DNA from: Verrucomicrobiaceae bacterium
GTDB taxonomy: Bacteria > Pseudomonadota > Gammaproteobacteria > Pseudomonadales > CAMLJR01
DNA length: 64,000 nucleotides
Direction: 5' to 3'
Assembly: GCA_028293825.1 (NCBI GenBank)
Contig: JAQGNY010000026.1
Location: 124,001-188,000, forward strand
Part shown: positions 28,531 to 35,396 of the stretch, in pieces
Layout of the letters: each line of letters begins with the position of its first letter
Numbering within the stretch: position 1 is the stretch's first letter
Translations under genes and position numbers: made by a program
Notes under the pieces: model-generated
Seen by the model: the letters and a program-made list of their open reading frames with translations, nothing else
Told to the model about the DNA's origin: nothing
The model's database searches: none

Positions 28531-29478
28531 ATGGACAGACTTACCGATATCGCGCTGTTTCTGCGGGTTCTCGATTTGGGATCGATCAGCGCAGCGGCGC
28601 GCAACTTAGGCTTATCGACGGCCGTCGCCAGCAAACGACTGCAACGGCTCGAACATGAACTCGGCGTGCGCCTGTTGCAACGCACCACACGGCAACTGCA
28701 TGTGACGCCCGAAGGCGCGGCGCTGGCCGCGCAGGGAAGAATGCTGGTCGAGGATCTGGAAGCGTTGACCAGCGGCCTGCGCCAGACCGGCACCGAGGTC
28801 ACCGGCGCTCTGCGAGTGAGCACTTCCTCATCGTTCGGGCGCCTGTTTATCTCGCCGTTGCTGCCGGAGTTCCTCGCGCTCCATCCCGGCGTGCAGATCA
28901 GCATTCACTTCAGCGACGAGCTTATCGACCTAGTCAGCGCCGGCTTCGATGTCGCCATCCGCATCGGCGTGCTCAACGATTCGCGCCTGGTCGCGCGGCA
29001 ACTGGCGACCAATCAGCGCGTGCTGTGCGCCGCACCGACCTATCTCGAACAACACGGCGTACCGCAAACCCCGGCCGATTTGGAACAACATCAATGTCTG
29101 GTTTTGGTCGGCAGCCTGGGACGCCAGGATGTGTGGCGACTGACTGATCGCGTCGGCCAGGAAACGGCGACGCGAGTGAAAGGTCAGCTGGAAAGTAACC
29201 TCGGCGAAACCCTGCGCGATGCCGCTCTGGCCGGTCTCGGCATCGCCTCGCACTCGACCTGGCACATCAGCGACGACTTGCGCAGCGGCAAACTGCTGCG
29301 GGTGCTACCGGATTACAGCATCGCCGAAAGCGGCATATACGCAGTGATGCCACAGCGCCGATTAGTACCGCCGCGCGTGCGCACGTTTATCGAGTTTCTG
29401 GTGCAGAAGTTTGCCGATCCGGGGTATTGGAATCATGGATTGGCGGCGAGTGATACGCGGCCGTTGCCGACTCACTAG
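28531..29478 (+). CDS. LysR-family transcriptional regulator
   Basis: 315 residues. The N-terminal winged HTH includes ALFLRVLDLGSISAAARNL and STAVASKRLQRLEHELGVRLLQRTTR, a standard LysR DNA-binding pattern. It is followed by the periplasmic-binding-protein-like effector domain (GALRVSTSSSFGRLFISPLL and the FDVAIRIGVLNDSRLVARQL region), close to the CrgA/'LysR substrate-binding' group. ATG at 28531 with GGGGA upstream is preferred to the TTG at 28498. It most likely regulates the divergent MFS-AKR operon. Its end is only about 10 bp from the last gene of the cassette array. Confidence 0.93.
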   Translation: MDRLTDIALFLRVLDLGSISAAARNLGLSTAVASKRLQRLEHELGVRLLQRTTRQLHVTPEGAALAAQGRMLVEDLEALTSGLRQTGTEVTGALRVSTSSSFGRLFISPLLPEFLALHPGVQISIHFSDELIDLVSAGFDVAIRIGVLNDSRLVARQLATNQRVLCAAPTYLEQHGVPQTPADLEQHQCLVLVGSLGRQDVWRLTDRVGQETATRVKGQLESNLGETLRDAALAGLGIASHSTWHISDDLRSGKLLRVLPDYSIAESGIYAVMPQRRLVPPRVRTFIEFLVQKFADPGYWNHGLAASDTRPLPTH

Positions 29479-29488
29479 CGCGTATGAA

Positions 29489-30031
29489 TTAAGCCGAGTC
29501 GCCAAGCAGCTTCGGCTTGAACAAATTATTAGCTGCCAACGATCGCCTGTTGGCAACCTTGGACTGAAGCTCTCGGGCCTTCGCTAGGAAACCTTCCCAC
29601 TCCGCAACTAGGGCGTTGTACTGAGAGAGCTCTTCGCCGGTAAGGGAGGATTCCAGAGTACGCGGTGAGTAGTTGTGCACAGCGATGTACTGCTCTATGC
29701 GACGGATTCGGACTGTTGCCTCAACCGGAAATCGGGTACTGAGGAATGCGCGCCAAGGTTTATTTCCGCGTGAATCGTTGCAGGTCTGGCAGGCGGGGAC
29801 AATGTTTCCAGGCACGAGTTCTCCAAAATCAGTCACGGCCACGAGATGATCAGGAACTATGCCCCGATTTTCCGCCGACGCAACGGCATAGCAGTAAGCA
29901 CAACTGCTGCCAAACTCGGCGAGAACCAATGCCCACTCATCCTTAGAGACACGGTGATCTGGAGCCACAATCTCGCGGAGGCCACGGCGAACGTTGTAAC
30001 TCATGCGCGAGAAGTGTTGAGTTCCTTTCAT
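29489..30031 (-). CDS. HNH endonuclease domain protein
   Basis: 180 residues. The HNH nuclease core is clear: zinc-binding Cys44 and Cys47 (CAYC), PDHLVAV with Asp61-His62, an NIVPACQTCN segment giving Asn76, Cys81, Cys84 and Asn85, and RGNK. Such domains cut or nick nucleic acids with a metal ion. The C-terminal third is helical (ELSQYNALVAEWEGFLAKAR). It is the last gene of the cassette array on the minus strand. HNH proteins of this kind are common cassette cargo and may act in defence (inference). ATG 30031 is used; ATG 30004 is an alternative. Confidence 0.85.
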   Translation of the reverse strand: MKGTQHFSRMSYNVRRGLREIVAPDHRVSKDEWALVLAEFGSSCAYCYAVASAENRGIVPDHLVAVTDFGELVPGNIVPACQTCNDSRGNKPWRAFLSTRFPVEATVRIRRIEQYIAVHNYSPRTLESSLTGEELSQYNALVAEWEGFLAKARELQSKVANRRSLAANNLFKPKLLGDSA

Positions 30032-30033
30032 GA

Positions 30034-30110
30034 AAGTTACCGCCGTTTAAAGGGCTGACAAAACGCATAGCGTTTTGTCGTCCAGGTAAGCGCTATAAGC
30101 GGATTTGAAT
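30034..30110 (-). other. Degenerate attC-like spacer
   Basis: Between two cassette genes. A perfect hairpin ACAAAACGC-ATA-GCGTTTTGT lies at 30058-30078. The minus-strand run TTTTGTCAGCCCTTTAAACGG followed by CGGTAAC resembles the end of Vibrio repeat-type attC sites, and ATTCAAA at 30104-30110 resembles RYYYAAC. Both cores differ from consensus. Confidence 0.45.
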
Positions 30111-30126
30111 GCCTTGCGATATGTTT

Positions 30127-30462
30127 TCATTTTTGCAGTATCAGCGCCAAGACCGCTGAAACTGCCATAACTGCGGTTAAGGTTGCCACTACTATATTTA
30201 AAGCAAACACCTTGCGGGCTAGACTGTCGCTGCTGTTTGACGCCTGAAGAATAGTGGTGTGGTTTTGCTTAGCAATTTCCATTGTTAGCTTAGCTCTGAG
30301 CAGAGCTAACTGTTCCTTTTCTCGTTCGGATAAATCGTATTCCGTTCGACTTGGATGCCCTTCAGGAAATCGGTTGCTTTCATTATTTCTCGCATTATTT
30401 ATACGAGCATAAACATGCTCGTATATATCAAATGCCGTTTCGACTGAGCCTTTACCTTCCAC
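30127..30462 (-). CDS. Small membrane protein, cassette cargo
   Basis: 111 residues from GTG 30462, chosen because GGGGAG lies 7 nt upstream and a GTTAAAT cassette core lies 30 nt further up; the ATG at 30552 is inside a palindromic repeat. A cytoplasmic N-terminal part contains a helical Glu/Lys-rich segment (SEREKEQLALLRAKLTMEIA), then one C-terminal membrane helix (VFALNIVVATLTAVMAVSAV). Not recognised. Tail-anchored topology is inferred. Confidence 0.6.
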   Translation of the reverse strand: MEGKGSVETAFDIYEHVYARINNARNNESNRFPEGHPSRTEYDLSEREKEQLALLRAKLTMEIAKQNHTTILQASNSSDSLARKVFALNIVVATLTAVMAVSAVLALILQK

Positions 30463-30498
30463 TGTCAAACTCCCCGCTAATCGGTCTAACCATTTAAC

Positions 30499-30575
30499 GT
30501 AGGGCGCAATAACCAGAGGGCATTGCGCCAGCCACCTAGATTCCTGGCGCAATGCATTACATTTATGCGCCCTAC
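30499..30575. repeat. MITE-like palindromic element next to a cassette core
   Basis: 77 bp with terminal inverted repeats GTAGGGCGCAATAA (30499-30512) and TTATGCGCCCTAC (30563-30575), and an inner palindrome ATTGCGCCA / TGGCGCAAT. It directly abuts the GTTAAAT core at 30492-30498. About 55 bp of it recurs at 33352-33406, also within an attC site. No transposase is encoded. Confidence 0.7.
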
Positions 30576-30588
30576 ACGCTCAACCATC

Positions 30589-30981
30589 CTACTCAGGACG
30601 ATGAATCGCGCAGAGTTTATGGCCGTCAGGATCGCGGACATAGGCTAAGTGCAGCGACCCCCATTCGCCTTCGCGAGGGCCGGGCGGGTCTTCGATGGAA
30701 ATGCCGCCATGCGCAATGGCTGTGTCATGGAACCTGCGCACCTGCTCGGGTGAATTGCAGGTAAAGCCGATGGTGCCGCCGTTGGCAAACGTTGCGGCCT
30801 CATCGTTGATGGGCTCGCTAATACATAACACCCCGCCTTCGTGCCGGTAGAACAGTCGCGTGTGGCCAGAAGGCGCTGTGTCACGCGCGGGCTCGCCGGC
30901 CCCGAGTGTGCTGAGCACTGCATCGTAGAAGCGCTTAGAGCGCTCGATGTCGTTTGAACCGATCATGATGTGATTGAACAT
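30589..30981 (-). CDS. VOC-family (glyoxalase-like) protein, cassette cargo
   Basis: 130 residues, starting MFNHIMIGSNDIERSKRFYD, with ATG 30981 preceded by AGAGAAG. The two beta-alpha-beta-beta-beta modules of the vicinal oxygen chelate fold are seen: GSNDIERSKRFYDAVL, then GFTCNSPEQVRRFHDTAI and AYVRDPDGHKLCAIH. Metal-ligand type residues (His4, the Glu/His pair in the second module) suit a dioxygenase/glyoxalase-like or resistance-type function; the particular substrate is unknown. VOC proteins are frequent integron cargo. Confidence 0.85.
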   Translation of the reverse strand: MFNHIMIGSNDIERSKRFYDAVLSTLGAGEPARDTAPSGHTRLFYRHEGGVLCISEPINDEAATFANGGTIGFTCNSPEQVRRFHDTAIAHGGISIEDPPGPREGEWGSLHLAYVRDPDGHKLCAIHRPE

Positions 30982-31054
30982 TGTTTTTCTTCTCTGGTGT
31001 GTGTGTGGCATGGCTGCCGAACGCAGCGTCACGCCATTGTCTTATTAAACCTCA

Positions 31055-31519
31055 TCACCGCAGAACCTTGCGCATGAGTGCATTTGGAACGACGACACCC
31101 CGCAACTCGGGCGCCCGTTGCTCAATGATGCCGAACCCAAATCTTTCAAAGAACGGCTGTGCGGTCCGGCTGACGTGGGATGTCAATTCAGTTACGCCGA
31201 GACTCGCCGCCTCTCCATGAAGAGTCGACATCAATAGCTTTCCTATTCCCTGGCCCTGGTGATATCCCGAAACGAAGAAGTGATCAATGTAACCGGATGG
31301 CTGCACATCGGCGTAGCCAACAACCTTTCCATTAATCTCTACAACAAACGGTTTGATAGCACGCATCTTCGTTGCCCAAATACTCTGATCCAAATCTACC
31401 GGCGCCCACGCATTGATTTGCTCCGCTGTGTAATCGCGGCTGGCAACGCGATGAATCGCCGAATAATAAACATCGAAAAGTGCACGATCTTCACCGAGAT
31501 GAAAGCGACGAATAAGCAC
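31055..31519 (-). CDS. GNAT acetyltransferase, cassette cargo
   Basis: 154 residues from GTG 31519, selected because GGAGGA lies just upstream and a GTTAAAT cassette core 15-20 nt above; the ATG at 31558 is in the spacer. GNAT fold: IRRFHLGEDRALFDVY, the VGYADVQPSGYIDHFFVS beta strands, acetyl-CoA motif A (QGQGIGKLLMSTLH) and the terminal FFERFGFGIIEQRAP. Acetyl-CoA-dependent N-acetyltransferase; substrate unknown. Typical integron cargo. Confidence 0.88.
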   Translation of the reverse strand: MLIRRFHLGEDRALFDVYYSAIHRVASRDYTAEQINAWAPVDLDQSIWATKMRAIKPFVVEINGKVVGYADVQPSGYIDHFFVSGYHQGQGIGKLLMSTLHGEAASLGVTELTSHVSRTAQPFFERFGFGIIEQRAPELRGVVVPNALMRKVLR

Positions 31520-31621
31520 GACTCCTCCGGTGAAATTTAACGTTAGCTCATTGGACACAAGAGACTAAATGTTACGAGTGCCGTTTATTTATTGCGCCAC
31601 GTACCTTGCACCTAGGCACCT

Positions 31622-31921
31622 TCATTTTGAAACCACATTCAAGTTTAAAGTCGTAGTCAGATTGCCGTTAATAAAAACTTCGATTTGATAATTGCCAATC
31701 GGATCACCAGGATTAAATTCAAAGCAAAATGGACGAATCCCATCAACAGATGAAGTTTCTGTTTGTATGCCAGATATAGCGGCCAGTGGTGACAGTTTCG
31801 CGAAGTCCCCTGTAAGCGTCGCAGGGGCCTTCGGTAAATGGTGTACCGAATAGACTTGATATCGATTTTGACTCGGGGGATCAACAATAAAGCAGAAGCC
31901 GGATGTTCTCGACGGGTTCAT
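31622..31921 (-). CDS. Hypothetical beta-rich protein, cassette cargo
   Basis: 99 residues from ATG 31921, which has AGGAG 8 nt upstream (a longer frame from 31954 starts inside the spacer). Composition and strand pattern (YQVYSVHHL, IRPFCFEFNP, NYQIEVFINGNLTTTLNLNV) suggest a single Ig-like or beta-sandwich domain. No signal peptide, membrane helix or catalytic motif is visible. Not recognised. Confidence 0.6.
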   Translation of the reverse strand: MNPSRTSGFCFIVDPPSQNRYQVYSVHHLPKAPATLTGDFAKLSPLAAISGIQTETSSVDGIRPFCFEFNPGDPIGNYQIEVFINGNLTTTLNLNVVSK

Positions 31922-31938
31922 TTTCTTTGCTCCTAGAA

Positions 31939-32003
31939 TTCTAAGGCCGTGCATTGGGGCTGACGTAAAGCGTCAGCGCAGAAACCTCAACACTTTATTA
32001 GAT
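31939..32003 (-). other. Degenerate attC-like spacer
   Basis: On the minus strand it starts ATCTAAT after a stop codon (RYYYAAC with C to T), contains a hairpin GCTGACGC-TTTA-CGTCAGC, and ends CGGCCTTAGAA just before the next RBS (GTTAGAA with G to C). About 65 bp. Both outer cores are one base from consensus. Confidence 0.5.
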
Positions 32004-32387
32004 TCACGGAACATCAACGCTGTCACCAAACGAATCAAGCAAATCGGAAAACCAAGAAGAGCTTCCCAGCACTTCAGTTAATGTGCCGACACTTGAAGCG
32101 TCTATGTTGGGTAGAATTTCCGAAACGGCCTCTAGCATTTTTCCGTGCATGAAATCGAAATTGCAGACCTCGCCGATGGCCTGATGGTAAGCATCGAACT
32201 CTGTGCGATCGCAGTAAAGGGAATAGGCCCAGCAATCCCAACCAAAAGGGATATTTGCACCACGAGCCGCGGCTTTAACTTCTTCTACGGTGTAAGTCTT
32301 TTTCTTGCCGCTTTTCTTGACCAGAGCCTCACCAACCTTTTCGGTGAGGATTTTCTTTTCATCAGGTGCTAATGCACAAATTCCCAT
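32004..32387 (-). CDS. Hypothetical protein, cassette cargo
   Basis: 127 residues from ATG 32387 (RBS GGAGAAG). A Lys-rich helical N-terminus (EKKILTEKVGEALVKKSGKK) is followed by an aromatic and Cys-containing segment (FGWDCWAYSLYCDRTEFDAY) and an acidic Ser-rich C-terminus. No known motif; small soluble cytoplasmic protein. Could be an immunity or antitoxin-like protein, but nothing in the sequence shows that. Confidence 0.6.
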   Translation of the reverse strand: MGICALAPDEKKILTEKVGEALVKKSGKKKTYTVEEVKAAARGANIPFGWDCWAYSLYCDRTEFDAYHQAIGEVCNFDFMHGKMLEAVSEILPNIDASSVGTLTEVLGSSSWFSDLLDSFGDSVDVP

Positions 32388-32452
32388 GCTTCTTCTCCAT
32401 AAGAGCTGCCCTGCAGCTATAAGCTGCGATTACCGCGTCTTGTTAACACCCG

Positions 32453-32860
32453 CTATTTGTACTGTATGTACACCGTGTTCCATCGCGAACCCCAAGAGTT
32501 TTCTTGGTTGTAAATTTTAATATATTTATTGATGCTTATATTCAAGTTAGATGGGCTTTGCCAAGATACAACGGGCCTTACATCTTCAGGGCGACCGCTT
32601 CCAATGAATACGTTACCACCTTCATTCTTTAACTCTTCACTTGAAGGAATTACCGATATTTGCGTGGAAAACCCCGTAGTAGCACCGCAGCTCCGCTCAA
32701 ATATTACGGCCTTTAATTTCCCATCCGGTGAAACAATAGACGCATAGATATCGTTGTCACACATATCCCGAAGAAGATATGCAAGTCCGCCAACCATAAA
32801 AATGAACAGCAAGAAAAAGCAACCTACCGTCCATGCCCCTATTTTCCTCCACAAGACCAT
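32453..32860 (-). CDS. DUF5412-like membrane-anchored protein, cassette cargo
   Basis: 135 residues. One N-terminal membrane helix (VGCFFLLFIFMVGGLAYLL) is followed by an exported beta-rich domain with SPDGKLKAVIFERSCGATT, which resembles the DUF5412-type repeats seen in many bacterial membrane proteins. Periplasmic orientation is inferred. ATG 32860 lies 7-8 nt after GTTTAGC, a variant of the cassette core. The role of the family is unknown. Confidence 0.6.
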   Translation of the reverse strand: MVLWRKIGAWTVGCFFLLFIFMVGGLAYLLRDMCDNDIYASIVSPDGKLKAVIFERSCGATTGFSTQISVIPSSEELKNEGGNVFIGSGRPEDVRPVVSWQSPSNLNISINKYIKIYNQENSWGSRWNTVYIQYK

Positions 32861-32900
32861 CAGCTAAACATCCGTTAATAACTCTCGTGGTTTGTAATTG

Positions 32901-33299
32901 TTAAAGCTCATTGTATGAATCTTTAAAGTACTGATGGTTTTTTGCCTTTGCTGACGTTAAAACAAGAAGCAAGTTATTAGCTTTTATGCGCAGCGGAATC
33001 CATGAGGGGTGTTTCATTTTTTCCAAGCTGGCCTCTTTGATGTTTGTAAAAGACAAAACCTCAGAAGGAATTTCTTTTAACGACTCAACAAGCCCTGTAA
33101 TTGCTGCAGCTTCAGCGAATGATAAATAACAGCCATTGGCTTTAGTTAAATACGCACCCGCAAAAACATCCTCTTTAATTTCAAATGCCACATTGAAATG
33201 ACCCATTCGTTCGCACTGCTCTTGCGGAGGCAAAGTCATAACCTCAACTGCCTGAACAAAATGATGAAACGAGTTTTCAAATACTTCGAGGTTATCCAT
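32901..33299 (-). CDS. Hypothetical soluble protein, cassette cargo
   Basis: 132 residues from ATG 33299, which sits 9 nt after a canonical GTTAGGC cassette core (33309-33315). Mixed alpha/beta sequence without signal peptide or membrane helix. Segments such as CERMGHFNVAFEIKEDVFAG and ANNLLLVLTSAKAKNHQYF are not diagnostic. Not recognised. The clear core upstream makes it one of the best-supported cassette genes here. Confidence 0.65.
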   Translation of the reverse strand: MDNLEVFENSFHHFVQAVEVMTLPPQEQCERMGHFNVAFEIKEDVFAGAYLTKANGCYLSFAEAAAITGLVESLKEIPSEVLSFTNIKEASLEKMKHPSWIPLRIKANNLLLVLTSAKAKNHQYFKDSYNEL

Positions 33300-33308
33300 A
33301 GCTTTAAC

Positions 33309-33428
33309 GCCTAACAGGTAACCGGAGGGCGCTCGTGCCCCGTAGCGGGGTATTGCGCCAGCGATCTAGATTCGTGGCGCAATGCATTTCATTTATTGCG
33401 CCCTACGCGCTGCCTGCGCTTGTTGAAT
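33309..33428 (-). other. attC recombination site (near-consensus)
   Basis: On the minus strand it begins ATTCAAC (33422-33428, matches RYYYAAC) followed by AAGCGCAGG, and ends CCTGTTAGGC with the GTTAGGC core (33309-33315, matches GTTRRRY). The inner CAGG/CCTG arms pair. The 120-bp middle includes a copy of the GTAGGGCGC palindromic element. This is the strongest attC in the window. Confidence 0.75.
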
Positions 33429-33430
33429 GT

Positions 33431-33913
33431 CTACGCACCGGGTTCACCTAACTGTGTAAATTTAGTGAGCCCGCGTGCGCCAAATAAAAGCCAAATTCCG
33501 ATTAAAATATCTAACGTTAATCTCGCAATTGATGCATGTGCAGCGCCGTCGAGAGGGGACGAGCGCGCCAACAATACAACTACGGCATATCCGGAGTTGG
33601 GAACGGCACTGCTCAACACCCACAAACCTAACAATGAAGTACACACATTTCGAAATTGGGGCAAATTCAAATTGGTTGATTCTGTGTTGGCCGCGACGGG
33701 AATCAGTTTTTTTGTAACGGTAAGTGGAAAATGCCAGAGGAGCATGGCAATGAGCAGCATCAAAAAAGAAATCGTATAAGAAAATATGCGAGCTGAAAGT
33801 GGGGCGTCAGATACGCCGAAAACCCAAAAAGCGGGAAGATTGCGTAATCCCCACGTAGCTATCCAAACTGAAAAAAGACGTACTGTCACGCCAACTATTT
33901 GAGTGTTTAACAC
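33431..33913 (-). CDS. Multi-pass membrane protein, cassette cargo
   Basis: 160 residues from GTG 33913, with AAAAGGAG 7 nt upstream. About four membrane helices: near 8-30, 42-62 (FSYTISFLMLLIAMLLW), 86-110 (LLGLWVLSSAV and the YAVVVLLA stretch) and 130-147 (LTLDILIGIWLLFGA). No catalytic motif. Not recognised. The GTG start is just inside the cassette, following GTTAAAA. Confidence 0.65.
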   Translation of the reverse strand: MLNTQIVGVTVRLFSVWIATWGLRNLPAFWVFGVSDAPLSARIFSYTISFLMLLIAMLLWHFPLTVTKKLIPVAANTESTNLNLPQFRNVCTSLLGLWVLSSAVPNSGYAVVVLLARSSPLDGAAHASIARLTLDILIGIWLLFGARGLTKFTQLGEPGA

Positions 33914-33923
33914 TGATAACTCC

Positions 33924-34038
33924 TTTTAACGAGGCTGTAGAAAAACTAGGTTATTTTGAAAGAGAGCCTCCCCCATTAAGTAGACACCCATATATTTATG
34001 CCGCGAGTTTTCCATTTGTAGCGCGACCGCTGCTAGGC
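33924..34038 (-). other. attC-like site
   Basis: On the minus strand it begins GCCTAGC (34032-34038, one base off GCCTAAC), overlapping the preceding stop codon. It ends CTCGTTAAAA (core at 33924-33930), just ahead of an RBS. A GAGGC / GCCTC arm pair flanks the 3' half. About 115 bp. Confidence 0.55.
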
Positions 34039-34258
34039 AGATGAATCATTTACTGGCTTTCGCAGCAAGCCCCGCGATGCAAGAGTAAACAACAGACCAC
34101 CAACGCCGAGTGCTGGCCACGCGAGCTTATTTGCAACTGATGGGAAATAAGCCATTAAAAGATGCCTACACCAAAACCAATAGCATACGAGCCGCGATGA
34201 ACATCCAAATTTCACCGCCGCCGAGATTCTGAACGCGCGACCTATTTCCCTCTAGCAC
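34033..34258 (-). pseudogene. Frameshifted small membrane protein, cassette cargo
   Basis: Reading from GTG 34258 (GAGGAA upstream, 30 nt after the GTTATAT core) gives about 30 residues ending AARMLLVLV and a stop. The continuation lies in another frame, with FPSVANKLAWPALGVGGLL and RGLLRKPVNDSSA to the stop at 34033. One base change restores a protein of about 75 residues with two membrane helices. Either a decayed cassette gene or a sequence error. Confidence 0.55.
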
Positions 34259-34287
34259 TTCCTCACCTTTGTGCAGAATTTATTTGA

Positions 34288-34386
34288 ATATAACGCCAAA
34301 TTAGCCGGCAGAGTGCTTTACAGCGGGCGAAAATTTTGCAAAAAAATGCCCCACTGCAAACTCTCCGCGTTGAACGCCTGTTAGGG
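34288..34386 (-). other. attC recombination site
   Basis: On the minus strand it begins CCCTAACAGGCGTTCAACG (core at 34380-34386, overlapping the stop codon of the upstream cassette gene) and ends TTTGGCGTTATAT (core 34288-34294). Start and end sequences resemble known attC ends. 99 bp. Confidence 0.65.
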
Positions 34387-34698
34387 CGGATTTTCAATGC
34401 CACTACATGGAGCCCCACAATTTACGCAACATTTTATGATGGGCATATTAAGAATGGCAGGACGGCCGTACTGATGCTTTCTCAAAAAGCTGTGACCACA
34501 CCAAGGACAAATGTCTACGCCCAAAACTCTGAACGAAAAACAGTAAGCAATTACAACATCGGCGGCAAAGAGAAATGTAGCGCCGCGCTCTCCAAAAAGA
34601 GAGCCGGAAAGAACCAGTAGAAAAGGCATGCTTAGAAAAAACCAGAATGCCTGTTTTTGAGTCCTGAGAATTTTCTGGTAGTGCAATTCTTTATCCAC
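34381..34698 (-). CDS. Membrane protein with zinc-ribbon-like tail, cassette cargo
   Basis: 105 residues from GTG 34698 with GGAG 6 nt upstream. Two hydrophobic segments (AFWFFLSMPFLLVLSGSLF and ATFLFAADVVIAYCFSF), then a cytoplasmic tail with CPWCGHSF and KCCVNCGAPC, i.e. CxxC ... CxxC as in a zinc ribbon. Function unknown. It is the first gene of the array; a GTTGGAGC core-like sequence (34703-34710) lies directly upstream. Confidence 0.65.
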   Translation of the reverse strand: MDKELHYQKILRTQKQAFWFFLSMPFLLVLSGSLFGERGATFLFAADVVIAYCFSFRVLGVDICPWCGHSFLRKHQYGRPAILNMPIIKCCVNCGAPCSGIENPP

Positions 34699-35000
34699 GT
34701 GAGCTCCAACTAATTAGTAAGCAAACACGTCCGCATTTAAAATTAAAAGCGACGCATCGATTGATCTTGTCTGTTGGGTATTGGTTCGGAAGCGTCGGTT
34801 GATCCAATCCATTTCGGCAGTCTTCTAATTGTGTTGGAAGCTGCGCCAGCACTTGGGAAGGGGCCACTATCCGTAGTTGTTATGCAGATTAGACCGAATG
34901 TGTTTTATCGACCAGTCCGCCCGATGGACGGATACAACGTCCCGCATTTTGATTGCGAAATCCCTTTCCCGAACCAGTCACACCCACCTCAAAACAACGA

Positions 35001-35168
35001 TGCCGAGTCTTTTTGCTCCGATGTCCTCCCTTTTTAGGGGTATGACCCATCCGAGAGCTCCTACGCCGGAGCTTTTTTGGAGGATGCCGCAGCTTTTTGG
35101 TGCGGTGTCCTCTCTTTTTAAGGGTACGACCCATCGGAGAGCTCCGTTGTCGGAGCTTTTTCAGAGGA
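35001..35168. repeat. Two tandem copies of an 84-bp unit
   Basis: Copies at 35001-35084 and 35085-35168 share TGCCG...CTTTTTG, TGTCCTC-CTTTTTA, GGGTA-GACCCATC, GAGAGCTCC and GGAGCTTTTT. Within each unit, complementary GAGCTCC/GGAGCTTTTT parts could form a hairpin followed by T residues, so each copy resembles a terminator-like structure. Confidence 0.7.
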
Positions 35169-35180
35169 TTTCCTCGTTTT

Positions 35181-35279
35181 GAAGTGGGAGGGGGGTACCT
35201 CTGAGGTGGGTGGGGGTACTTCGGAGGTAGGAGGGAGTACCTCTTAGGTGGGGAGGGGTACCTCTTAAGTGGGTATGAG
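35181..35279. repeat. 21-bp tandem repeat, about 4.6 copies
   Basis: Units at 35181, 35203, 35224, 35245 and a partial one at 35266, with the consensus GAGGTGGG-GGGGTACCTCT. G-rich on the plus strand. It follows the 84-bp repeats by 12 bp. No coding frame is supported. Confidence 0.75.
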
Positions 35280-35396
35280 CAATTGGAAGGTAGGTCAGCG
35301 GATATAAAAAGTGGGTTGGAGCGTATTGCAGATTGGGCGGATCAGGCACGCGCGGGTTGCGGCGTGCCCTCTACAATTGATGCAGATAACGCCGAG

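Larger units (their letters stand above)
29489..34710 (-). mobile_element. Integron gene-cassette array without integrase (CALIN)
   Basis: Eleven small genes, all on the minus strand and functionally unrelated, separated by 40-130 bp spacers. Several spacers end just before a start codon with a GTTRRRY-type core (GTTAGGC at 33309-33315, GTTAAAT at 30492-30498 and before the GNAT start, GTTATAT at 34288-34294). Some begin after a stop codon with an RYYYAAC-type core (ATTCAAC at 33422-33428; CCCTAAC at 34380-34386). This is the signature of attC-bounded cassettes. No tyrosine recombinase gene is in the window, and none lies in the 700 bp on the upstream side, where intI and attI would be expected. 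Several cores carry a single mismatch, consistent with an old array. The call rests on pattern, not on a covariance-model search. Confidence 0.72.
34711..35396. other. Non-coding region upstream of cassette array
   Basis: About 690 bp with no convincing gene. It is the side of the array where an integron integrase and attI would be expected, and neither is seen. It contains an inverted repeat AGCGACGC / GCGTCG (about 34749-34787) and two tandem-repeat blocks listed separately. Confidence 0.6.

Noticed and set aside
30127-30552. Longer version of the tail-anchored cassette gene
   Set aside because: The ATG at 30552 lies inside the palindromic element and beyond the cassette core; GTG 30462 has a better RBS.
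34774-35182. Small genes in the repeat region upstream of the array
   Set aside because: Open frames there are produced by the tandem repeats and have no RBS or plausible composition.
35181-35279. CRISPR array
   Set aside because: Units are contiguous 21-bp repeats with no spacers between them.
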